From positions 1 to 11,692 of the forward strand of contig JBFMFH010000065.1 of assembly GCA_040752275.1 (NCBI GenBank): a stretch of DNA of 11,692 bases. Reading direction: 5' to 3'. Positions within the stretch are counted from its first letter, which is position 1; each line of letters opens with the position of its first letter. A model generated the notes under the pieces. That model had not been told where the DNA came from. It worked only from the letters and a program-made list of their open reading frames with translations, and did not search any database. Source of the stretch: JBFMFH01 sp040752275 (GTDB taxonomy: Bacteria > Acidobacteriota > Vicinamibacteria > Vicinamibacterales > JAKQTR01). Made by a program: the position numbers and the translations under genes. This document shows positions 6,672 through 11,692 of the stretch, one piece after another.

Positions 6672-7088
6672 TCATTTTACGATCGTGCACTGCACCCCCT
6701 CCAGAACCGCCCTGAGGACGGTAGAACCGCTGCCCGAAGTCACCACCTTCATGCCCATGCTCGAGTCGATCTTGATGACCTTAACTCTGAGGCGTTGGTA
6801 CTCGAATGGCCTCGACACGTCGAGGGACGCAGTGTTAGCGAGTTGCGCAAAGTGGATCTGGTCGGCGCCGGGCTTGACCGCGCCAGTAATGTCGCCCACG
6901 GCGTTGCCGTCTTGGTAGACCTTTGAGGGGTCCCTTGTCGCGACCCAGTCCGGTGGCGCAAGAGTTTTCTCAGAGAGACGAGCCACAGTGGCTCGCGGGT
7001 CGAGTTGATTGGTCCACACCCAACGGAGGCCGATCAGCCACACGCCGGTCAGGACGACTGAGACAATGATCCTGAATGCGAGTTCCAT
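6672..7088 (-). CDS. Membrane-anchored protein of unknown function
   Basis: A 138-residue protein I do not recognise. Residues 5-24 form a single N-terminal transmembrane helix (FRIIVSVVLTGVWLIGLRWV), or an uncleaved signal anchor; the remaining 110 residues are soluble and would be periplasmic if the N-terminus stays inside. The soluble part has a beta-rich look, with DGNAVGDITGAV (60-71) and the strand pattern YQRLRVKVIKIDSSMGMKVV (97-116), and a lone Cys134 near the C-terminus. The stop lies seven bases before the attC. Its base composition is visibly less GC-rich than the left part of the window, as expected for a cassette of separate origin. Confidence 0.7.
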   Translation of the reverse strand: MELAFRIIVSVVLTGVWLIGLRWVWTNQLDPRATVARLSEKTLAPPDWVATRDPSKVYQDGNAVGDITGAVKPGADQIHFAQLANTASLDVSRPFEYQRLRVKVIKIDSSMGMKVVTSGSGSTVLRAVLEGVQCTIVK

Positions 7089-7134
7089 TCAATCACTTCT
7101 CGCCTTCTCAGCTGTCGTCGATCCTCTTCTTGTA

Positions 7135-7214
7135 CGCCAACGTCGGCGCTCACCCGCGCCGCGTGAGTCATCACAGCACTCCTGCGCGGCGTCTGGTGCA
7201 GCGCCTGGTTATGC
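7135..7214 (-). repeat. attC site of the pRiA4b-like cassette
   Basis: Minus strand: R'' GCATAAC (7208-7214), R' GTTGGCG (7135-7141), 80 bp, the longest single-core site here. L'' GGCGCTGCACC pairs with L' GGTGAGCGCC leaving one unpaired G. The stop codon TAA of the cassette gene is inside R''. Confidence 0.88.
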
Positions 7215-7772
7215 GTCCCGTCTCTTCCGTGATCGTCTCTGAAGGTGCTTGTTGATTTCGTCAACCTCGAATGCGTCCGGGTCGAAGGGGCCGCCCCATT
7301 CGAGCATGTCCTGATGCTCCGGGTGTTTCGAATCCTGAATCGCTTCCAGGAATCCGTAGTAGCCGCCGACGCCGCCCACGTCCTCAGGTGGACAGGCGCC
7401 CTTGCCAGCGAGGACTCGCACCGGCGGCTTCTCGCCCGCAGCGGAGCCGATGGCCTCGAGGACGACGTCGTGTTCCCATCCGTCCCCGAAGTCATACTCG
7501 TAGACCATGCGGTCCTTGGGCTTGCGCAGAACCTCGCGTAGACGGATCCGTCGCTCGTTCTCGCGATCCATCCCGAACTCGGGATCGGCCTCCCCGTAGT
7601 ACGTCGAGCCGCGCCTGAATTGATGCAGGTGGCTGTCAGTCCAGCCCATCACGATCTGCAGAATCCCGTGCAAGTGGAACAACGTAACACCCGCATCGAC
7701 CTCCACCCTGCGCCAGATCGATGGCCGCGACCCTCGAAGGGTGACCTTGAGCCGGTATGTCTTCGAGTCCAC
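7209..7772 (-). CDS. Plasmid pRiA4b ORF-3-like protein
   Basis: A 187-residue protein with all landmarks of the pRiA4b ORF-3 family: YRLKVTLRGSRPSIWRRVEV at 6-25, the MGWTDSHLHQF histidine motif (42-52), YEYDFGDGWEH (91-101), the GKGACPPEDVGGVGGYYGF block (123-141) and W-G-G-P-F-D-P-D near the end (159-166). The family is widespread on plasmids, in integron cassettes and in genomes; its biochemical role is unknown. The start is a GTG (7770-7772) with GAGGTG seven bases upstream and an in-frame TGA just before, so no longer form exists. The TAA stop is formed by the attC core, so the recombination site ends the protein. Confidence 0.9.
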   Translation of the reverse strand: MDSKTYRLKVTLRGSRPSIWRRVEVDAGVTLFHLHGILQIVMGWTDSHLHQFRRGSTYYGEADPEFGMDRENERRIRLREVLRKPKDRMVYEYDFGDGWEHDVVLEAIGSAAGEKPPVRVLAGKGACPPEDVGGVGGYYGFLEAIQDSKHPEHQDMLEWGGPFDPDAFEVDEINKHLQRRSRKRRDA

Positions 7773-7822
7773 TGACGTTCACCTCGACGTGAGTATGGCC
7801 CGCTCCGTGTCGCCGGCTCGAC

Positions 7823-7911
7823 GCATAACGTCGCGGCTCACCCGCGCGCGCCGCGGCGCGAGAGCGGCGCAGCCGCGTCGGGTGCAGCGCGGGGTTGGGT
7901 CGGGGTTAGGT
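7823..7911 (-). repeat. attC site with a doubled R'' core
   Basis: Minus strand: R' GTTATGC (7823-7829); L'' CGCGCTGCACCCG pairs with L' CGGGTGAGCCGCG leaving an unpaired G. Two perfect RYYYAAC cores stand in tandem 11 bases apart: ACCTAAC (7905-7911) and ACCCAAC (7894-7900). The inner one has the usual distance to L''. The outer one contains the stop of the cassette gene. Confidence 0.85.
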
Positions 7912-8496
7912 CGCGCGCTGGCGGAGCCTCTTGAGTTGTTCATCGATGTCGGTAATGAAGAGACGCAGAATCGACCCACGTTTCAGTTTGCGACCACTGT
8001 GCCCGAGGTCCTTGCGTATCGCCAGAATGAGGTCCTCAAGCCCCAGAAGGCCAGACGTCGCATCCTCCGGCGAGAAGGCATTCTTGAACCGGTCAAACGC
8101 GACTACCAGTTCGTCAGAACCCCATATCGAGAGCTTCTCGGTGGTTTCAGCGAACCACCCGACCAGCTCATTCGGCTTCAACGCCTCCTTTCCAGTCTTC
8201 TCGGCGAACAGGACAGCAAAGAGCGTCTTGACGATACCCTCGTAGACCGGCAATTTCTTCGCTCGGAGTTCTTGACGGATCGTGGCTCGTGTCTCGTATG
8301 CCTTGGACAACGCCAACGACACGACGGACACAACGCCAGCGAGGCCAGCGGTGACAATCGCCAGTGCGAGGTCGGATTGGAGGCTCCGTATGAAGTCGCC
8401 CAACTTGGCGAGCAACCACCACGCCGCCCCAACAAGTCCGCCGAGGAGCAGCAGACCAGGCACCACTGCCTTGAGCCACTTCCCGAGTGTCTTCAC
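7906..8496 (-). CDS. Two-helix membrane protein with a conserved cytosolic domain
   Basis: 196 residues from the GTG at 8494-8496, chosen because GGGGGAGG lies five bases upstream; a GTG five codons earlier (8511) precedes that Shine-Dalgarno and almost touches the attC. Helices are at about 10-31 and 42-65, followed by a charged 130-residue cytosolic part with RATIRQELRAKKLPVYEGIV (70-89), an aromatic WGSD motif (125-128), and AIRKDLGH (159-166) before RGSILRLFITDIDE. I recall this combination from widespread unnamed proteins, often in cassettes and near mobile DNA, but no function is known to me. The stop TAA lies in the outer R'' core of the next attC. Confidence 0.8.
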   Translation of the reverse strand: MKTLGKWLKAVVPGLLLLGGLVGAAWWLLAKLGDFIRSLQSDLALAIVTAGLAGVVSVVSLALSKAYETRATIRQELRAKKLPVYEGIVKTLFAVLFAEKTGKEALKPNELVGWFAETTEKLSIWGSDELVVAFDRFKNAFSPEDATSGLLGLEDLILAIRKDLGHSGRKLKRGSILRLFITDIDEQLKRLRQRAT

Positions 8497-8512
8497 TTCA
8501 TCCTCCCCCACG

Positions 8513-8586
8513 ACCTAACGTCGGCGTTCACCAGCGGCCGCCCATGACGGCCATCGGCGGCCGTCTGGTGCAACGCATTGTTAGAC
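8513..8586 (-). repeat. attC site of the coiled-coil/TPR-like cassette
   Basis: The clearest site of the array. Minus strand: R'' GTCTAAC (8580-8586) and R' GTTAGGT (8513-8519), both perfect core motifs, 74 bp. L'' GCGTTGCACCAGACGGCCGCC pairs with L' GGCGGCCGCTGGTGAACGC, leaving an unpaired G and an unpaired A. The next gene starts only about 17 bases beyond R'. Confidence 0.93.
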
Positions 8587-8611
8587 GCCGATGTCGACTC
8601 TCTCCATCCGG

Positions 8612-9109
8612 CTACTTCATCATGGCCAACCGATCACCTGAAGCTTCTGCCGGAGACCAGAACCATCCCTGCGGATCCCAGCAGCGGGCATAGGTGAGTG
8701 TCTGTGCCGCCTCATAGGCCAGCCTCGCGACGTCTCGTCGGCCGAGGTTCTCGGCGGAACGCCCCTTGATAAACAAACACGTGCCTACATCGTTCAAGAC
8801 TCCTCTCGCCAGAATCGTCTTCTTGACGTGGTCGGGCACGCTTCCGGTCGCTGGCAGAGGCGCTTTGGCCTTCTCAAGGGTCGCCTGCTCTCTCTCCGCG
8901 CTGAGCCTGAACTCATTCAGGCATTTGTCGGCAATTCCGATTGCGCGCTCGAACTCACCCTTGTTGAAGGCGTCCCAAGCAGCGACGGTAAGCTGGGCGT
9001 TCAGCGGTAGCTGTTGCGCAACGACGGCGGCGGCCGCCAGCCCGAACAGGCATACGACCATCGCAGCAGCGCAGTACGCGACTCGAGTGTCTCGCCGTGG
9101 TGTTGGCAT
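8612..9109 (-). CDS. Exported TPR-like protein of unknown function
   Basis: A 165-residue exported protein. The ATG 9107-9109 follows GGGAGGA at a spacing of eight, which rules out the longer open frame that overlaps the upstream gene. Residues 1-32 are a signal peptide ending near VVAQQ. The mature part is helical, with a TPR-like first pair (TVAAWDAFNKGEFERAIGIADKCL, split across 41-64) and a second region ILNDVGTC-type (103-111) followed by G-R-S-A-E-N-L-G and ARLAYEAAQTLTYARCWDPQG (128-148), ending FWSPAEASGD. Similar proteins with a wDPqGwFW end are annotated only as TPR or hypothetical. It shares a cassette with the coiled-coil gene upstream and probably its transcript. Confidence 0.75.
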   Translation of the reverse strand: MPTPRRDTRVAYCAAAMVVCLFGLAAAAVVAQQLPLNAQLTVAAWDAFNKGEFERAIGIADKCLNEFRLSAEREQATLEKAKAPLPATGSVPDHVKKTILARGVLNDVGTCLFIKGRSAENLGRRDVARLAYEAAQTLTYARCWDPQGWFWSPAEASGDRLAMMK

Positions 9110-9204
9110 CTCACAATCCTCCCGGCGGAAGTGCCTGACGCAGACGCAGCCGCTACGTCCCTCGGAGCCGTACCAACTGGTCCTTGAGCTTGAACCGGCT
9201 TTGC

Positions 9205-9753
9205 TCATGGCAGTTCCTTCTCGCGGATGCTGAGAACAGCAGAGTCGAAACCGACCTCCGAAAGATCCACGTAGTAGAGAACCCCGCGGAACGAGAAGGT
9301 GTCCCTTCGATTGACGTACAGATCCCACCTGATGGGATCCTCGCCCAAGTAGCCCTCCACACTTGCATTCCCCAGCGACTGATAAGTGTTCAGGAGTAAC
9401 AGCCGACCTTGGCCGTCCCAGAAGTACGCTAGCTGACCTTTGACAAGCCGAAGTGAAGTGGTCCCGAACGGCTGGTCTCCGATAGCCCTGCCCGCACCAC
9501 TGTCAGGAGAGCTCGCCGGGCGTGTTGTCGGCGACATCAGCCGTGCCTGCAGCTCGCGGTTCGCTTTCGCAAGAGAAGCCACCTCGCCCTCACGATCCTG
9601 AATCTTGCGGCGCATATCCTCGATCTGCGAGCGGTAGGCGAGGTCGACGAAGAACACGAGGAGTGCGAGAAGTGTCGCGAACGTCCCCAGAGCCGCCCAT
9701 CCCGGGTTGTCCGCGATCCACCTGAGCAACGAGGGCTTTGATGTGTCGGTCAT
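9205..9753 (-). CDS. Membrane-anchored coiled-coil protein of unknown function
   Basis: 182 residues that I cannot assign. A single transmembrane helix (about 20-40, ALGTFATLLALLVFFVDLAY) is followed by a heptad-like charged coiled coil (42-72, with DMRRKIQDREGEVASLAKAN inside), a Pro/Ser/Thr-rich linker (74-90) and a beta-rich C-terminal domain of about 85 residues (KGQLAYFWDGQGRLLLLNTY near 105-124; RWDLYVNRRDTFSFRGVLYY near 142-161). The order suggests a sensor- or scaffold-like protein with the C-domain in the periplasm. The ATG 9751-9753 has no strong Shine-Dalgarno. No attC separates it from the following gene, 95 bases away. Confidence 0.72.
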   Translation of the reverse strand: MTDTSKPSLLRWIADNPGWAALGTFATLLALLVFFVDLAYRSQIEDMRRKIQDREGEVASLAKANRELQARLMSPTTRPASSPDSGAGRAIGDQPFGTTSLRLVKGQLAYFWDGQGRLLLLNTYQSLGNASVEGYLGEDPIRWDLYVNRRDTFSFRGVLYYVDLSEVGFDSAVLSIREKELP

Positions 9754-9780
9754 GTCTCAGTTGTCCACTTGGTCGTCGGC

Positions 9781-9851
9781 GTCTAACGCTGCGCCTAACC
9801 CGCGGCCGGGGCCGATCACTGACGGCCGTCGGGTTCAGGCACCTGTTGGGC
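9781..9851 (-). repeat. attC site of the toxin-antitoxin cassette
   Basis: Minus strand: R'' GCCCAAC (9845-9851), R' GTTAGAC (9781-9787), both perfect, 71 bp. L'' GTGCCTGAACCCGACGGCC pairs with L' GGCCGCGGGTTAGGCGC leaving an unpaired G and an unpaired A. The toxin gene stops inside the site at 9816-9818. Confidence 0.9.
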
Positions 9852-10169
9852 GGGCCCTTGTCCGACGCGCCGAAGCCAGTACAGGGGTCGACGCTTCGCA
9901 TGCGCCACTGCCAGGATGAAGATGCGGTCCGCCTGGACTTCGAACGCCACGGCGTATGGGAAGCGTTCGACCCATGCCCGCCGAATCGGTGAGGCCGGCC
10001 GGGACAGGCCGGGCCAGGTGGCATACGAGGATGGCGAGGCCGCGATTCGTTGCATCAGCGCACGCACCTCTTCTACCAATTCGTTGCCCAGGCCGGCCCG
10101 GCGTTCGTCGTACCACAGAGCCGCCGCACGGAGTTCGGCTGCCGCTTCAGGATGAAGGCCGGTCTGCAC
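9816..10169 (-). CDS. RelE/ParE-family toxin
   Basis: A 117-residue toxin. Residues 6-95 fit the RelE/ParE fold: HPEAAAELRAAALWYDERR, a long helix LGNELVEEVRALMQRIAASP, the R-R-A-W-V-E-R-F-P-Y-A-V strand (63-74), then ILAVAHAKRRPLYW (85-98), the usual toxin end with H-x-x-R-R-P-x-Y-W. The subtype (gyrase poison or mRNase) cannot be decided. The GTG start (10167-10169) lies inside the antitoxin gene, overlapping by 23 bases, as in coupled antitoxin-first modules. The last 11 residues (AQQVPEPDGRQ) are encoded by the attC. They lie beyond the normal end of the family and are probably a disordered tail. Confidence 0.88.
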   Translation of the reverse strand: MQTGLHPEAAAELRAAALWYDERRAGLGNELVEEVRALMQRIAASPSSYATWPGLSRPASPIRRAWVERFPYAVAFEVQADRIFILAVAHAKRRPLYWLRRVGQGPAQQVPEPDGRQ

Positions 10170-10395
10170 GGCGCTGCCCGAGTTCGTCCAGGATTTGCCC
10201 GCGGACCGTTTCCCATTCGAGCAGTGGAACCCGGCCGTCCGCTATCTCGGCCGATCGGCGTTCAAGTTCCTCTGCCCACGCCACCGCCACCTGCTCGTCG
10301 GTCTCTTCGAGACTGGCCAACATCTCCTCGGCAAGGCGGGCGCGCTCTGGTCGAGGAAGTCGAAGCGCCTGTACCAGGAGTTCATCTGTCGACAT
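10147..10395 (-). CDS. Addiction-module antitoxin, TIGR02574/PF09720-like
   Basis: An 82-residue antitoxin of the unstable 'putative addiction module component' family. The pattern is clear: ALRLPRPERARLAEEMLASL (10-29), then AWAEELERRSAEIADGRVPL (39-58) and W-E-T-V-R-G-Q-I-L near 61-69. It would bind and neutralise the toxin encoded directly downstream and autoregulate the pair. The ATG 10393-10395 has no clear Shine-Dalgarno; the start fits the family's usual N-terminus (M-S-T-D-E-L). The cassette begins about 50 bases upstream in the preceding attC, a space that must hold the module's own promoter if it has one. Confidence 0.9.
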   Translation of the reverse strand: MSTDELLVQALRLPRPERARLAEEMLASLEETDEQVAVAWAEELERRSAEIADGRVPLLEWETVRGQILDELGQRRADRPSS

Positions 10396-10445
10396 GAGGT
10401 CAGTTTACGCCTTTCGTGCGGCGAACGCCCGGACGTCTCTGGTCC

Positions 10446-10518
10446 GCCCAACGTCCCGCGTTCACCGGCGGCCGCCCTACAATCAACGGCGGCCGACCGG
10501 TGCAACGCGTGGTTAGCC
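10446..10518 (-). repeat. attC site of the polytopic membrane protein cassette
   Basis: Minus strand: R'' GGCTAAC (10512-10518), R' GTTGGGC (10446-10452), 73 bp. L'' GCGTTGCACCGGTCGGCC pairs with L' GGCCGCCGGTGAACGC with an unpaired G and an unpaired T. Its arms are close in sequence to those of the site at 8513-8586. Confidence 0.92.
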
Positions 10519-10536
10519 GGCTCATTGAGTTCCAGC

Positions 10537-11529
10537 CTAGGCGAGCGCGGCCCTCCCTCGACGATCAAGCTCCCGTGACACTCGTCGCAGTGTCCAGTAC
10601 AGCAGACCAGCTATTGGCAGCAGGAGGAGCCTGATATCGCGGACGTACACATGCCAGACGTTGTACTGGCGTTGCCATCTGTAGTGGAAGGCGGCGTTCT
10701 GCCTGTCTGGACTCATCGAGTTGAAATCCGCCCATATCGCCAGAATCGCGATGACGCCGCACACGATGATGAACTGCAAGAGGCCCTTTAAGGACCCAAA
10801 CACGGACGCCAGTCTCTGAGCCGCTCCCAGTCTGAACAACCCGAGGTAGAGCATGCCGGCAATGATGAACAAGAGCAAGTAGTCCTTAGCGATTGCGAGC
10901 CGGAACTCGAGTTGGGCATCAGGACGGATTCCCTCGACGCCACTCACGAGGATTGTCGCGACGGTGAGAAGCAAGTAGAACCTCGTCGAGACGCGTAGGC
11001 AGAACGCCCATGCTCCCATCGCTCCGACAAGGTCGTCGCGAAGATCGGCTGCCGCGCGGAGAAGTGCGCCCACAAACCACACAAGAAGCGCGACGCAGAC
11101 AAGCTGGAGGAAGGGGAGTATCAGCGCCTGCAGGAGGTCGAACCAAGAGAGCAGCCGGGCGAGCCAGCTCCCCGCAAGGATCACTCCCGCGAGCGCGAGC
11201 GGCAGTGCGAAGAGAGCCCAGACCGCCCGCCGACGTACTCTGCGCTCCATGTGCCGCGATCTCACCTGGGCGCGCTGGAGAATGTGCCGGGCGGTGGCGG
11301 GGTCGATCAGGAAGGCGACGATCATGAGGAGCCACAGCAGAACAACCAACAACCCGAGCGTCAGGTAGTCGAACGGCGCCCTCGTCTGTAGACCAGCCCC
11401 GACATGCGCGTTGTAGAGGAACGTTTCCAGAAAGGGCAAGCATGCTGCGGTGGCGAACACCACTCCTGCAGCGCGGTCGCTCTCGATCATCCAACCGACG
11501 TAGCTCTTGGGTTTGTCCGAGGGCGTCAT
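10537..11529 (-). CDS. Polytopic membrane protein of unknown function
   Basis: 330 residues from the ATG at 11527-11529, which follows GAGGAGG at a spacing of six; an in-frame TTG five codons upstream is part of that Shine-Dalgarno. After a short hydrophilic N-terminus (TPSDKPKSYVGWMIESDR) there are about eight hydrophobic segments, near 22-40, 52-72, 104-128, 133-160, 178-198, 216-236, 252-270 and 300-318. A basic loop (RHILQRAQVRSRHMERRVRRR) separates helices 2 and 3, so it probably faces the cytosol. Between the last two helices lies a charged, aromatic loop with FNSMSPDRQNAAFHYRWQRQ (271-290). No transporter or enzyme motif is recognised. It is the first cassette gene in the window; no clear attC is seen upstream of it. 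Confidence 0.75.
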   Translation of the reverse strand: MTPSDKPKSYVGWMIESDRAAGVVFATAACLPFLETFLYNAHVGAGLQTRAPFDYLTLGLLVVLLWLLMIVAFLIDPATARHILQRAQVRSRHMERRVRRRAVWALFALPLALAGVILAGSWLARLLSWFDLLQALILPFLQLVCVALLVWFVGALLRAAADLRDDLVGAMGAWAFCLRVSTRFYLLLTVATILVSGVEGIRPDAQLEFRLAIAKDYLLLFIIAGMLYLGLFRLGAAQRLASVFGSLKGLLQFIIVCGVIAILAIWADFNSMSPDRQNAAFHYRWQRQYNVWHVYVRDIRLLLLPIAGLLYWTLRRVSRELDRRGRAALA

Positions 11530-11692
11530 AGCGACCCTCCTCAACTGTCGGTTCGCGTTGTCCGGCTAGACAGTATGACTTCCGTGCGCTGGCGGTGAAG
11601 CGGCTGACCCCCGCTTGATTCGCGGGTTAGCCTTGGTGAGGCCAGAGCCGCCCGTTGAGTTCACCGTCAACGCAGATCCACGGAGGTCAGCC
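11530..11692. other. Upstream edge of the array, nature unresolved
   Basis: No gene is supported in these 163 bases. On the minus strand, GAACCGACAGTTGAGG just before the first cassette gene resembles the L'-R' end of the other attC sites (GAACGCCGACGTTAGG), and a perfect RYYYAAC (GGCTAAC, 11626-11632) lies about 90 bases upstream. The arms do not pair convincingly, so this may be a decayed attC, an attI, or chance. A CGTTGA/TCAACG inverted repeat near 11653-11672 is also present. Confidence 0.3.

Noticed and set aside
9110..9204. Possible attC between the coiled-coil and TPR-like genes
   Set aside because: No RYYYAAC/GTTRRRY pair and no complementary arms were found in the 95 bases.
5409..10518. 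CRISPR array suggested by regularly spaced repeats
   Set aside because: Spacing is gene-sized and the repeats vary in sequence while keeping attC structure; there are no short uniform spacers or cas genes.

Overview
This is a GC-rich bacterial window with two parts. The left part (about 1-4500) looks like ordinary Gram-negative chromosome: an outer-membrane barrel gene, small membrane and secreted proteins, and tandem TolB-type propellers. The mix suggests an environmental GC-rich lineage such as Acidobacteriota. That guess rests on gene content and composition only; no rRNA or other phylogenetic marker is present.

Left part. A minus-strand beta-barrel outer-membrane protein is cut by the window edge (1-411). 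It is followed by a minus-strand four-helix membrane protein (709-1095) and the minus-strand C-terminal relic of an SGNH hydrolase (1137-1292). Three plus-strand genes follow: a lipoprotein of the dienelactone-hydrolase type (1378-2241) and two PD40 beta-propeller proteins (2490-3455 and 3452-4465) that overlap by 4 bp and look translationally coupled.

Right part. From about 4760 to 11530 every gene is on the minus strand, and the stretch reads as an integron gene-cassette array. Eight attC recombination sites lie between the genes. Each has R'' and R' core motifs, complementary arms and, at the same place in each L'' arm, an unpaired extrahelical G. In transcription order (right to left) the cassettes carry: a polytopic membrane protein; an antitoxin/toxin pair; a membrane-anchored coiled-coil protein with a secreted TPR-like protein; a two-helix membrane protein; a pRiA4b ORF-3-like protein; a small anchored protein of unknown function; an STM3941-like membrane protein; a secreted NTF2-like protein; and a DUF4160/DUF2442 pair. 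No integrase is present. If cassettes read away from intI, as usual, an integrase and attI would lie beyond the right edge; otherwise this is an integrase-less attC cluster (CALIN).

The array ends at 4466-4762, where it converges on the plus-strand propeller operon. The last cassette has no recognisable attC on its outer side. Most cassette products are membrane-bound or exported, and one or two are toxin-antitoxin modules, which fits the stabilisation of large sedentary arrays.
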